Positions 50,446-59,139 are shown, numbered from the stretch's first letter. The stretch: 64,000 nucleotides of DNA from Rhizohabitans arisaemae (GCF_025996515.1 NZ_BLRH01000060.1:1550001-1614000), one strand, 5' to 3'. Notes: generated by a model not told the origin, from the letters alone. Made by a program: numbers and translations.

Positions 50446-52260
50446 GCCCGCCAGGCCGAGGCCGCCGCGGAGGGTCTGCCGCAGGACGGGCTCGCCGACG
50501 TGGACGAGGTCGACTACGTGGTGATCGGATCGGGCCCCGGCGGGACCCCGGTCGCCGTCACCCTCGCCAAGGCCGGGTTCACCGTCGCCGTCCTGGAGGC
50601 CGGCCCGCCGGCGGGCAACAAGACCTGGTACGAGACGCCGGCGATGCACAACAAGGCGGCCGGGGTGGACAAGGCCGTGCGCTGGGACTTCTGGGTGCAG
50701 CACTTCACCGACCCGGTCTTCGGCCGGACCTCCAGCCAGTGGACCCGGGACCTGGGGATTCTCTATCCACGTGCCTCCACGCTCGGCGGATGCACCGCAC
50801 ATCACGCGCAGATCACCATGTATCCCGAGCACTCCGACTGGGCTGGCATCCAGCGGCTCACCGGCGACGACTCCTGGTCCCCCGAGGCGATGTGGGCGAA
50901 CTGGGAACGGGTCCAGACCTGGCAGCCGATCGAGTTCCCGCTGCTGGACGCCGCCGCGCTCGACCCCCAGCTGAACCTGATCCTCTCCGCGGCCAAGGCC
51001 GAGGCGGCGGCGTTGCCCGGCGGCGACGTCGTGGACGACCGGTTCGGCGTGAACAGCAGGGCGAACGTGGACCGCAGCGCGCAGGGCTTCTTCTATCCGC
51101 CCCAGGCCCATCGCAGCGGAAAGCGCTATGGACCCCGGGAAGTGCTGCTCGCCGCACAGGCGGCCGACCCGCGACGGCTCCTCATCGGCACCGACTGCCT
51201 CGCCGAGCGCATCGTGCTCGGCCCCGGCCCCGACGGGCGGAGAAGGGCGGTGGCCGTCGAATTCCTCAAGGGCCGTGCGTTGTACGGCGCCTCGCCGCTC
51301 AGCGTCCCCACCTCTGCGGCGGAGCGCGCATCCATGCGGCGGACCATACGGGTGCGCAGAGAGGTCATCGTGTCGGGCGGGACCTACAACAGCCCGCAAT
51401 TGCTCATGCTCTCCGGGATCGGTCCGCGAGCGCATCTGGAACGCCATGGGATTCCGGTTCAGATTGATCTACCCGGCGTGGGAACCAATCTGCAGGACCG
51501 TTATGAGAACAGTGTGGTGACCGACCACCCGGCGTTCCTGCTCACCCTGCCGTGCACCTTCGACACCGGAATATTCGACCCCTGTATGGGCGCGTCCCAA
51601 GGGGCGTTCTCGGTGGGCTTGGGCGGCCTTGCGCCGTACTCGTTCAACGGGGTTGTCGGGGGTATCAAGCGCCGGCACGGAGACGACCGGCGGGGGCAGC
51701 TCTACATTTTCGGCGCCCCGTCCGACTTTCGCGGCTACAAGCCCAGGTTCGGGGAGGACGGGTACACCCACACCAAATTCAGCTGGTTGATTCTCAAGGG
51801 CTACGCGGGGGCGCGGACGGGTACCGTACGGCTTCGCTCGGCCGACCCCACGGCTCCGCCGCTCATCAATTTCCGCAAGTTCGACGACGGGGCCGGCGGC
51901 GCCGGGGACGTCGAGGCGATCGTCGACGGGGTGGAGCAGGTCCGCCGGATCAACCGGCAGGCCGGAGTGGGGAGAGAGATCTGGCCCGGACCGGCGATGA
52001 CCGACCGCGCCGAGCTCGCCCGGTGGGTGCGCCGGGAGGCGTGGGGGCATCACGCCTCGTGCACCAACCCGATCGGGCACCCTTCGGACCCGAACGCCGT
52101 CCTCGACAGCCGGTTCCGGGTACGGGGAACCGCCAATCTGCGCGTGGTGGACGCCTCGGCCTTCCCCAGGATTCCCGGACTGTTCCTCTGGGCTCCGACG
52201 GCGATCATCGGGGAGAAGGCCGGCCAGGACATCCTCCGCGATTCCGAAAACCGGGTCTAA
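50362..52260 (+). CDS. Secreted GMC-family oxidoreductase
   Basis: 632 residues from ATG 50362 with AAAGGAG upstream. N-terminus DRRAALRLGIGAAAVAGLGS, then AALAARQAEA: a basic pair followed by a hydrophobic core, likely an export signal of Tat type (RR not in perfect consensus). FAD motif DYVVIGSGPGGTPVAVTLAK at 51-70 and VLEAGP; GMC signature 1-like region LGGCTAHHAQITMYP; signature 2-like SGGTYNSPQLLMLSGIGPRA. The C-terminal active-site stretch WGHHASCTNPIG replaces the usual HxxGTCRMG, then DSRFRVRGTANLRVVDASAF, PRIPG. It oxidises an alcohol with FAD; substrate unknown. A remnant of a second copy is at 40 kb. Confidence 0.92.
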   Translation: MPDFDRRAALRLGIGAAAVAGLGSAALAARQAEAAAEGLPQDGLADVDEVDYVVIGSGPGGTPVAVTLAKAGFTVAVLEAGPPAGNKTWYETPAMHNKAAGVDKAVRWDFWVQHFTDPVFGRTSSQWTRDLGILYPRASTLGGCTAHHAQITMYPEHSDWAGIQRLTGDDSWSPEAMWANWERVQTWQPIEFPLLDAAALDPQLNLILSAAKAEAAALPGGDVVDDRFGVNSRANVDRSAQGFFYPPQAHRSGKRYGPREVLLAAQAADPRRLLIGTDCLAERIVLGPGPDGRRRAVAVEFLKGRALYGASPLSVPTSAAERASMRRTIRVRREVIVSGGTYNSPQLLMLSGIGPRAHLERHGIPVQIDLPGVGTNLQDRYENSVVTDHPAFLLTLPCTFDTGIFDPCMGASQGAFSVGLGGLAPYSFNGVVGGIKRRHGDDRRGQLYIFGAPSDFRGYKPRFGEDGYTHTKFSWLILKGYAGARTGTVRLRSADPTAPPLINFRKFDDGAGGAGDVEAIVDGVEQVRRINRQAGVGREIWPGPAMTDRAELARWVRREAWGHHASCTNPIGHPSDPNAVLDSRFRVRGTANLRVVDASAFPRIPGLFLWAPTAIIGEKAGQDILRDSENRV

Positions 52261-52384
52261 TACGCGTGCGGGATAATTCCCCGTAATTCGCTCCCTGAAC
52301 GGTGGCCGACGTACTCCGGAAATAGGGTTGTCCGCGCTGGGCGACCCGAATCCGGTTTCGCGGGCAATCCAATAGGGGGATTTC

Positions 52385-53113
52385 ATGCGTGCTCTTGGCT
52401 ATTTCGCTGCCATATTGTGTGCGGGCCTGGTCGGCGGGTGCGGTGGTGAGGCGCCGAGCCCCGCCGCCGATCGGGCCGCGGACACCCCCGCCCCGTCCGG
52501 CGTCGCCTCGGCCACCCCGATCCCCGGCGGCCGGCCGTACACGGCTCAGGACTTACGCGGCGCGCTCCTCGGCGAGGTGCCGGGGCTGCGCCGGGCGTAC
52601 GGGCCGGAGGCCGGACTGTACGGCGCGCTGCGCGCGACCCGCCTCGGCAACGAGGCGATGGCCAAGGCGGAGTTGAACAAGCCGCAGTGCCGCAAGATCG
52701 GGCAGATCGACCCCACCTCCGTACACGTACGGAACTCTCCGGCGGCAGTGATCGTTTTCGGCAAGGAAGGGTTTTCGCTGACCGAGGCGTTGATCGCCCT
52801 GGCGCCGGAGGAGGCGGTCAAGCCGTTTGAGGTCAAGGCTCCACGGGAGTGCTCCGCGTATCGGGCGAGGGTCGGAAAGGCGAACTTTTCCTATCTGACC
52901 CGTGAAATGGCGCTGGAAAAGCTGGGCGATGGATTCCAGGGCTATCTCACCCGGGCCACCGGCGAGGGGTACGACCTGCAGATCGGGACGGCGACGGTCC
53001 GGCACCGTAATGTCATTGTGAGCCTGCTTGTCGTGGGAAAGGAGGTCGGGGAGAAGACCGTCCGCAAGTATGCGGAGGAGGCCTATCACAAGGTAAGCCG
53101 TACCCTTAGATAG
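52385..53113 (+). CDS. Putative lipoprotein
   Basis: 242 residues. Signal ILCAGLVGGCGG has a lipobox (LVGGC), so it is probably anchored at Cys19 outside the membrane. A Pro/Ala/Ser linker (about 24-50) is followed by one domain: AMAKAELNKPQCRKIGQIDP, then SPAAVIVFGKEGFSLTEALI and PRECSAYRARVGKANFSYLT, with two Cys that could pair, ending in a basic helix. It resembles the extracellular sensor-type domains of actinobacterial lipoproteins but no family is certain. It follows the GMC gene by 124 bases on the same strand. Confidence 0.8.
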   Translation: MRALGYFAAILCAGLVGGCGGEAPSPAADRAADTPAPSGVASATPIPGGRPYTAQDLRGALLGEVPGLRRAYGPEAGLYGALRATRLGNEAMAKAELNKPQCRKIGQIDPTSVHVRNSPAAVIVFGKEGFSLTEALIALAPEEAVKPFEVKAPRECSAYRARVGKANFSYLTREMALEKLGDGFQGYLTRATGEGYDLQIGTATVRHRNVIVSLLVVGKEVGEKTVRKYAEEAYHKVSRTLR

Positions 53114-53297
53114 CCAAATCGCCCCATAGGGCGGCAATCTCCTTAGCTATCCCACGCTGAGCGGTATGCATTCCCCGGTTTAACCAGGTGTCTTCCCACT
53201 GGCGTGCTTTCGGGTTATCTGGTCTCTGACTCCCCGTGTTGAACTACCGGTTCTCCTTGCCCGCCGTGTCGTCAGGTCGGCACCGGATATGAAGCGA

Positions 53298-53319
53298 CCC
53301 CGCCCCTTCCCGGGCGGGG
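53298..53319 (-). terminator. Terminator for the small leftward genes
   Basis: CCCCGCCC (53298-53305) pairs with GGGCGGGG (53312-53319), 8 bp with a 6-base loop, just beyond the end of the leftward zinc-finger-like gene. Confidence 0.55.
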
Positions 53320-53329
53320 GCCATCGATG

Positions 53330-53488
53330 TCAGTCGCGTTTCCCGGTGCCGCCACACCACCGGCACGTTCCCCACCACTCCTTGACGACGGTGGCGGTCT
53401 CGCCGTCCTTGTTCTCGCGGACCCGCTCCCGCTGCTTGATCCTGCCCGCGCCCTTGCACTGTCGGCACTCCGGCCGCCCCTCGGTCAT
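53330..53488 (-). CDS. 52-residue CxxCxGxG protein (DnaJ-type zinc-finger-like)
   Basis: ATG 53488 overlaps the stop of the preceding gene (ATGA). Two Cys pairs, CRQCKGAG (Cys 8, 11) and CRWCGGTG (Cys 42, 45), match the repeat that binds one zinc in DnaJ. The stretch between (IKQRERVRENKDGETATVVK) is charged. Without a J domain it is a free zinc module, perhaps a chaperone adaptor or nucleic-acid binder. Third gene of a tiny leftward unit. Confidence 0.7.
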   Translation of the reverse strand: MTEGRPECRQCKGAGRIKQRERVRENKDGETATVVKEWWGTCRWCGGTGKRD

Positions 53489-53745
53489 AGCCCACCCCAG
53501 ACGTCGACCTGGCTCGGTTTTCCGGAATCGGTGACGGGAGCGGAGAACTGCGGGCGTCCGACGACTACGGCCTGGGAGACGCAGTAGGGGCACACGCGGT
53601 GCGTGGGGTGGCCGTCCGGCGGGTCGGTGACGGTGTAGCCCTGCGAGGCGCGGCGTGAGGCTTGCCGGTCCCATTCGTCGAGCTGGGCTTTTCCACCGGG
53701 TGGCGAAACGGCGATGTGGACGACTTTCCCTGCGATCTCCGGCAT
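53485..53745 (-). CDS. 86-residue hypothetical protein with CPYC motif
   Basis: ATG 53745 follows GAGGAGGGG. Sequence MPEIAGKVVHIAVSPPGGKA, then LDEWDRQASRRASQGYTVTD, and HRVCPYCVSQAVVVGRPQFS near the end. The CPYC pair could bind metal with another chain or be redox active; there is no second pair in this protein. Translationally coupled to the 52-residue zinc protein. Unknown function. Confidence 0.62.
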   Translation of the reverse strand: MPEIAGKVVHIAVSPPGGKAQLDEWDRQASRRASQGYTVTDPPDGHPTHRVCPYCVSQAVVVGRPQFSAPVTDSGKPSQVDVWGGL

Positions 53746-53767
53746 GCCCCTCCTCGGACCGCCCCGG

Positions 53768-53860
53768 CTACGGGGGATTCCACGTCTTCTTCCTGCCCTG
53801 GCTCTTCGGGCCCGGCCGCCGCGCATGCGGCGGCCACATCCTCGGGCTCACCCTGACCAT
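53768..53860 (-). CDS. 30-residue basic peptide
   Basis: ATG 53860 lies 2 bases after GGAGG (tight spacing). Product MVRVSPRMWPPHARRPGPKS then QGRKKTWNPP, strongly basic and Pro-rich, 30 residues. It ends 22 bases before the 86-residue gene on the same strand. A longer overlapping frame exists but lacks a ribosome site. Function unknown; could be a nucleic-acid-binding or leader peptide. Confidence 0.4.
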   Translation of the reverse strand: MVRVSPRMWPPHARRPGPKSQGRKKTWNPP

Positions 53861-54015
53861 AGCCTCCAAAAGCGTTATCGCCTGGGGATGGGATCAAATG
53901 CGCATTGAGCTGGTGTGCACCCACCGATCAGATGGGGCAACTCACGCTTTTACCGGTTAGGTGGCCTACATTGTGTTGATCTCAGGCGTACAATATTCAG
54001 CTATACGGGGATAAC

Positions 54016-54348
54016 GTGAGCCAGTCACCCCTGGATCGGCTCATCGCGGGATCTTTGGGATGTCCGTCTCACCTGGCATCGGAGGAAAGCACCTCCAGGT
54101 GGGGTTCGCGGACGCTCCCGGTGAACTGGGGAAGTGAGAGGACACAGGTGGTCGGCAGGCAGGGCAGGGTTACCGGCAGGATCGGTCCAGGTCTTGTCGG
54201 GGAGGTGATGATCCCGATCCGCGGGGGTGTGGAGGCCTTCTACGCCCATCCGAGTGTTCCCACCGAGGAGATCCCGGTCGGGTCCATCATCGTCGTGGTC
54301 GAGTACTTCGCGCCCCGCACTGTCTATGTCGCACTGGCGGTCGTCTAG
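54016..54348 (+). CDS. NfeD-like OB-fold protein
   Basis: 110 residues from GTG 54016 (GGGGATAAC upstream). Residues about 42-108 fit the soluble OB-fold of NfeD/YuaF: VVGRQGRVTGRIGPGLVGEV, AFYAHPSVPTEEIPVGSIIV, VVEYFAPRTVYVALAVV. No membrane helix is predicted, unlike full NfeD proteins, so it may be a stand-alone partner. NfeD and flotillin genes are normally adjacent and act together in membrane microdomains; the flotillin gene starts 59 bases downstream. Confidence 0.75.
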   Translation: MSQSPLDRLIAGSLGCPSHLASEESTSRWGSRTLPVNWGSERTQVVGRQGRVTGRIGPGLVGEVMIPIRGGVEAFYAHPSVPTEEIPVGSIIVVVEYFAPRTVYVALAVV

Positions 54349-54407
54349 TCGCGTTCTGGCTTCCACAGCTTGCTCAGCAAACCGCCTAGACAACTGCAGA
54401 GGGCTCT

Positions 54408-55859
54408 ATGGGCATAACCCTGATTATCGGCCTCGTGGTCGCGGCCATCGTGCTGATCATCCTGTTCAGGATGATCTGGCGGATCGCGGAGCCGAACGAA
54501 GCTTTGATCATTTCCGGCCTCGGCGCCCGCGGCGGCAACAGGGCCGACGGCGTAGACAGCCTCGGATTCAAGATCGTCACTGGTAAGGGCACCGGTGTCC
54601 TGCCCGGGTTCCAGACCGCCAGGCGGCTCCGGCTGGACAGCAGAGCGGCCAACCTCCAGGTGTCCTGTGTGACCAACCAGGGCATCCCGGTCAACGTCCG
54701 CGGAGTGGTGATCTACAAAGTCGGGGACGACCTCGTCTCCATCGCCAACGCCGCACGCCGCTTCCTGGATCAGCAGGACTCCATGGACGGCGCGATCCAC
54801 GAACTGTTCACCGGCCACCTCCGCTCGATCATCGGCAACCTCACCGTCGAAGACCTCATCCTCAACCGGGAACGGCTCACCAGCGAAGTCCGCGGCAGCG
54901 CCGCCGACGAGATGAGCAAACTCGGGCTCATCGTCGACTCCCTGCAGATCCAGGAGATCGACGACACCACCGGATACATCACCAACATGGGCAAGCCGCA
55001 CGCCGCCCGGGTCGCGGCCACCGCCCGAATCGCCGAAGCCCAGCGAGACCAGGAGGCCACCGAAGCCGAGCAGGTCGCCGCGGCGCTGAAGGCGGCGGCC
55101 GTACGGGAAAGCCAGATCCAGCAGGCCGGCTTCCAGGCCGACATCGACCGCGCCTCGGCCAAGTCCAAGCAGGCCGGTCCGCTCTCCCAGGCGACCGCCC
55201 GCCAGGAGGTCGTGGTCCAGGAGACCAAGGCCGCCGAACTCGAAGCGGACCTCGCGGAGAAGCAGCTCCAGTCCCAGGTGCGCAAGCCGGCGGACGCCCG
55301 AGCCTACGAGACGGTCACCCTCTCCCAAGCCGAGCGGGACGCCCGAATCGCCCAAGCCGAAGCCGAAGCCAGGGAGACCGAACTGCGAGCCGTGGCCCAG
55401 GCGTCACAGGTACGGCAGGCGGCCCTCGCCGACGCCGAAGCCACCAAGGTCCGCGGCGACGCCGTGGCCTCGGCCACCCGGGCCAAAGGCCTGGCGGACG
55501 CCGAAGCGGCCAAAGCCCGCGGTCTCGCCGAAGCCGACGCGGCCAAGGCCAAAGGCCTCGCCGAAGCCGAGGCGATCCAGGCGAGAGCGGACGCCCTCGC
55601 CCACAACCAGGAAGCGGTCATCGCCCAGCAGCTCGCCGAGAACTGGCCGCAGATCGTCGAAGCCGGTGCGAAGGCGTTCGGAAACGTCGACCACATGGTC
55701 GTCCTGAACGGCGCCCAGGGCATCGAGGAAATGCTGGCCAAAGCCCTCACCCTCGGCGGCACCGGCCTGGGCCTCGCCCGCTCCATACTCTCCGGCGCCA
55801 ACGGCACCAACGGCTCCACCCCCGACGCCCTCAAGAAAATAGAAGACCTCAAAGCCTGA
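54408..55859 (+). CDS. Flotillin family (SPFH domain) protein
   Basis: 483 residues. N-terminal membrane hairpin ITLIIGLVVAAIVLIILFRM (about 2-21), SPFH/PHB domain about 30-200 (EPNEALIISGLGARGGNRAD, NRERLTSEVRGSAADEMSKL, GLIVDSLQIQEIDDT), then a long Ala/Glu coiled coil with repeating EAxAxARxLAEADAAKAKGL heptads (about 200-420), and a short C-terminus (MVVLNGAQGIEEMLAKALTL). Flotillins oligomerise at membrane microdomains and influence fluidity, secretion and cell wall work. Forms an operon with the NfeD-like gene. Confidence 0.94.
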   Translation: MGITLIIGLVVAAIVLIILFRMIWRIAEPNEALIISGLGARGGNRADGVDSLGFKIVTGKGTGVLPGFQTARRLRLDSRAANLQVSCVTNQGIPVNVRGVVIYKVGDDLVSIANAARRFLDQQDSMDGAIHELFTGHLRSIIGNLTVEDLILNRERLTSEVRGSAADEMSKLGLIVDSLQIQEIDDTTGYITNMGKPHAARVAATARIAEAQRDQEATEAEQVAAALKAAAVRESQIQQAGFQADIDRASAKSKQAGPLSQATARQEVVVQETKAAELEADLAEKQLQSQVRKPADARAYETVTLSQAERDARIAQAEAEARETELRAVAQASQVRQAALADAEATKVRGDAVASATRAKGLADAEAAKARGLAEADAAKAKGLAEAEAIQARADALAHNQEAVIAQQLAENWPQIVEAGAKAFGNVDHMVVLNGAQGIEEMLAKALTLGGTGLGLARSILSGANGTNGSTPDALKKIEDLKA

Positions 55860-55898
55860 CCTGTACGGCGCATCGCCGGAAAACCCACTTACCTAATC

Positions 55899-55923
55899 GG
55901 CCCGGCTCACTTAGAGCCGGGCC
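55899..55923. terminator. Terminator between convergent flotillin and glycosyltransferase genes
   Basis: GGCCCGGCTC/GAGCCGGGCC is a perfect 10-bp stem with a 5-base loop, 40 bases after the flotillin stop. It may serve both directions. Confidence 0.75.
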
Positions 55924-55959
55924 ACTTAGTTAATACGGTCGGGGTGACTACAACGCGCC

Positions 55960-58002
55960 CTAGATCATTACGTGGTTTTCCGGGCGGCCGATGAAGGAGA
56001 AGCGGCCGTTGCGGGTGAGTTTGTGTTCGTCGGCCTGCCAGGTGTGGGCGGCTCGGTCGGCGGCGCGCATGTAGACGAAGTTGAAGCGGTCGGTGGAGTA
56101 GATGCGGACGCCGTCGGCCTTGAGTCGGCGGACCAGACGGGTGTCTTCGCCCTTGGTGACGTCTTCGAAGGGTGTGGCGAGGAAGAGGTCGCGCTTGGCG
56201 AGGAAGGTTCCGCCGTTGAGCAGGTGGGTGTAGCGGTGTTCGAAGTCGGGGAAGCGGAGTACGGTCGCGCCGTTCCCTTCGAAGTAGGTGTAGTGCGCGC
56301 CTTTTCCGACCATTTCAGCGTCGCTGTACTGGAAGGCGAAGATCATATCGGAGAGGTAGTGCTCGCCGTAGAGGTTGTCGTCGTCCCACTTGGTGACCAG
56401 GTCGCCGTCGGTCCGGGAGATGCCGAGGTTGAGGCAGGCGCCGAGGGAGAGGGTCTTGTCCGCGGGGAGCACGACGACGTTCTCGACTCCGGCGGCCCGT
56501 GCCTTGTCGGCCACGGTTTCGGGGGCGAGGTCGAGCCCGTGCAGGACGATGACGAGCTGGGGCTGGAGGCGCTGCCGGGCGACCTGGGAGATGGCGTGCT
56601 CGATGTGGGTTTCCCGGTTGGTCGGCAGGACCGCGGAGACGCTGCGGGTACGCGGTTCGACAAACCGGCCGAGGGTGGTGAGCACCTGGTCGACCCGGTG
56701 GGAGAACGTGTGCTTGGTGAAGACCTCGCGGAGCGCCAGCTGGCCTTGGCGGGCCCGTAGCTCGGGGCTGTTGATCAGGTAGAGGGCGTGGTTGTACGCC
56801 TCTTCGGGGTCCCTGGCGATGGGGATGAGGTCGCCGAAGGTCTGTTCGATCGCCTTGGAGTGGCCGGAGAGCACGGTGGTGGAGCAGGCGGAGAGCTCGA
56901 ACACCCGGCGGGCGCACATGGTCGGCGAGTCGATGACCGAGTTGACGTTGAGGAAGACCTTGTACATCTTGTAGGCCGCGAGCATCTGCTCGTACGGCAG
57001 TTCGCCGACGATGTGCGGGCGGTACTGCTCGGGGTAGGCGTACTGTTCCCCCGCTTTGTCGTTGCGGGCGAAGATGTGCAGGCCGAGTTCCCGGATCGGC
57101 TCCAGGATGGTGTCCATCTGCTCGCGCCGCTCGGGGTGCTTGTCGCGGAAGTACATCCCGGCGAAGACGACGTCGTGGATCCGGCCTTCGCCGATGGAGA
57201 CGGGGTTGTGCACCCGGGGCTGTGCCGCGAACTGCAGCACGTCCACCCGATCATGTCCCAATATTTCCTTGTACTTCGGGACGCAGTCGCCGTCGCAGGT
57301 GAACACGAAGTCGAACAGCTTCGCGGTGTCGATGAACTTGTCGAAGTTCGGCGGGTCCTCCTTGTTCCAGAAGACCGTCGGGATCAGCCGCTCCTTGCAG
57401 TAGGCGATCAGATCGCGCAGCTCCTGCTTGGGGGCGTTCGTCCCGGTCATCTGGTACTGCCAGCGCCCGTCGTTCCCCCACCACGCGGACTCGACGAACA
57501 GGATCTCCGGCTGCTCCCGTTCGAGCACTTCACGCCAGTCCTTGACCCCGAACTCGATCTGCTCCCACTCGTAGCGGAACGCCATTTTGGAGAAGGCGTC
57601 CAGGATCACCGCGACCCGCAGGCCCGGCCGGACGATCGGGCCGGCCGGCCATTCGACCTCCGGGATGATCACCGTGGGGGCGACCGCCCGCCGGGCCGCC
57701 GCGGCGGCGCTCTTGGTCTGCGGGCGGGCGGGGGCGGGCTTGCGCTTCAGCGCTCCGGCGAGGGTACGCGGCAGCCGTACCAGGCCTTTCGGGCGTTTGG
57801 CGGTCCCGGCGGCCTCGGCGAGCCGGAACATGCGCCTGGCTTTGGTCGACTCAAGCTGCCAGGTCACATAGTCGGCGCGGGCGGTCTCCTGGGCGAGCTG
57901 CTTGGTCAGCTCCTTGATCTGAGCCTCGTACCGTTCGACGCGCTTGCTCTCCTGAGACATCTGGTTCGCCTCGGAGAGCCACTGCTCGTTGGGGTCCGCC
58001 AT
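55960..58002 (-). CDS. Two-domain glycosyltransferase (CgeB-like plus GT2-like)
   Basis: 680 residues. N-terminal coiled coil (about 14-55, VERYEAQIKELTKQLAQETA). Residues about 120-430 form a CgeB/GT-B-like domain: RVAVILDAFSKMAFRYEWEQ, LFVESAWWGNDGRWQY, PTVFWNKEDPPNFDKF, VFAGMYFRDKHPERREQMDT, LNVNSVIDSPTMCARRVFEL. Residues about 440-680 resemble a GT2-type domain with TKWDDDNLYGEHYLSDMIFA (DDD metal motif), LNGGTFLAKRDLF and KGEDTRLVRRL. It probably adds a sugar to a surface polysaccharide or glycopolymer. Leftward operon with the epimerase gene (6-base gap). Confidence 0.9.
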   Translation of the reverse strand: MADPNEQWLSEANQMSQESKRVERYEAQIKELTKQLAQETARADYVTWQLESTKARRMFRLAEAAGTAKRPKGLVRLPRTLAGALKRKPAPARPQTKSAAAAARRAVAPTVIIPEVEWPAGPIVRPGLRVAVILDAFSKMAFRYEWEQIEFGVKDWREVLEREQPEILFVESAWWGNDGRWQYQMTGTNAPKQELRDLIAYCKERLIPTVFWNKEDPPNFDKFIDTAKLFDFVFTCDGDCVPKYKEILGHDRVDVLQFAAQPRVHNPVSIGEGRIHDVVFAGMYFRDKHPERREQMDTILEPIRELGLHIFARNDKAGEQYAYPEQYRPHIVGELPYEQMLAAYKMYKVFLNVNSVIDSPTMCARRVFELSACSTTVLSGHSKAIEQTFGDLIPIARDPEEAYNHALYLINSPELRARQGQLALREVFTKHTFSHRVDQVLTTLGRFVEPRTRSVSAVLPTNRETHIEHAISQVARQRLQPQLVIVLHGLDLAPETVADKARAAGVENVVVLPADKTLSLGACLNLGISRTDGDLVTKWDDDNLYGEHYLSDMIFAFQYSDAEMVGKGAHYTYFEGNGATVLRFPDFEHRYTHLLNGGTFLAKRDLFLATPFEDVTKGEDTRLVRRLKADGVRIYSTDRFNFVYMRAADRAAHTWQADEHKLTRNGRFSFIGRPENHVMI

Positions 58003-58008
58003 GGTGCC

Positions 58009-59139
58009 TCAGCTTTCGTTGTTACTCAGCCAGTTGACAATGACCCGGGCGATCCGCGGCCCGGATTTGCCGTCCCAGAGGGGCGGGAGCTCGCCGCTCG
58101 GCGAGCCGAGGTCGGAGCCGGAGAGCGCCTTGGCGGCGGCAGCGGGCAGGGTGGCCGGGGTGACGAGCCGGTTGGTGCCGTGGGTGATCGTCACCGGCCG
58201 TTCGGTGTTGGGCCGGACGGTGAGGCAGGGGACGTCGAGCATCGTCGTCTCCTCCTGGACCCCGCCGGAGTCGGTGACGACGAGCGCCGCGCCCCGGACC
58301 AGGGAGAGGAAGTCGACGTAGCCGAGCGGGTCGACGATGTCGAGGTCGGCGGAGGGCACGAGCCCCGCTGCGGCGAGCCGGCCGCGCCCGCGCGGGTGGA
58401 GGGGGACGACGAGGGGGATGAGCCGGCTGACCTCGAGCACGGCGTCGACGAGTTCCCGTGCGGTTTCGGGGTCGTCGACGTTGCCGGGGCGGTGCAGGGT
58501 GGCGACGGCGTACTTGGCCGGGGTCCCGAGTCTGGCTTGGATCGGCGCCGGGTCGAGGCGGGGCAGGGCGGCGAAGAGGCTGTCGATCATCGGGTTGCCG
58601 ACGAGGTACACCTTGGCCGGGTCGGCGCCTTCGGCGGCGAGGTGCGAGAGGGCGTCGGGGCTGGTGGCGAAGAGCAGGTCGGAGAGGGCGTCCACGACGA
58701 CCCGGTTGACCTCTTCGGGCATGGTCCGGTCGAAGGAGCGCAGCCCGGCTTCGACGTGCGCGGTGGGGATGTGCAGTTTGGCGCAGACGAGGATCGCGGC
58801 GAGGGTGGAGTTGACGTCTCCGTAGACGACGACGAGCCTCGGGCGCAGCTTCTCGACGACCTCTTCGAGTCCGGTGAGGAGGGCCGCCGTCTGCCGGGCG
58901 TGGCTGCCGGAGCCCACGCCGAGGTTGGCGACCGGCTCGGGGAGCCCGAGGTCGGCGAAGAAGACGTCCGACATGAGGGTGTCGTAGTGCTGTCCCGTGT
59001 GGATGATCCCTTGACGGACCCCCGCGTCGGCCAGCGCGCGCACCACCGGTGCGGCCTTGACGAAGTTGGGTCGTGCTCCGAGCACGTGCAGGACGAGTCC
59101 CGTGTCGTGGCTTGCCGGGACGTTGCTGGCTCCGTCCAT
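58009..59139 (-). CDS. wecB: UDP-N-acetylglucosamine 2-epimerase (non-hydrolysing)
   Basis: 376 residues, full length. Motifs: VLGARPNFVKAAPVVRALAD, HTGQHYDTLMSDVFFADLGL, VVYGDVNSTLAAILVCAKLH, HVEAGLRSFDRTMPEEVNRV, VGNPMIDSL, ATLHRPGNVDDPE, VPLHPRGRG, VVTDSGGVQEETTMLDVPCL and RPNTERPVTI. It interconverts UDP-GlcNAc and UDP-ManNAc in the cytosol. Next to a nucleotide-sugar dehydrogenase at 61-62 kb it would supply UDP-ManNAcA for surface polysaccharide. Divergent from the GT4 gene with 63 bases between. Confidence 0.95.
   Translation of the reverse strand: MDGASNVPASHDTGLVLHVLGARPNFVKAAPVVRALADAGVRQGIIHTGQHYDTLMSDVFFADLGLPEPVANLGVGSGSHARQTAALLTGLEEVVEKLRPRLVVVYGDVNSTLAAILVCAKLHIPTAHVEAGLRSFDRTMPEEVNRVVVDALSDLLFATSPDALSHLAAEGADPAKVYLVGNPMIDSLFAALPRLDPAPIQARLGTPAKYAVATLHRPGNVDDPETARELVDAVLEVSRLIPLVVPLHPRGRGRLAAAGLVPSADLDIVDPLGYVDFLSLVRGAALVVTDSGGVQEETTMLDVPCLTVRPNTERPVTITHGTNRLVTPATLPAAAAKALSGSDLGSPSGELPPLWDGKSGPRIARVIVNWLSNNES

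Noticed and set aside
53565-53924. 119-residue minus-strand frame overlapping the CPYC gene
   Set aside because: It lacks a ribosome site and overlaps the better supported 30- and 86-residue genes in another frame.
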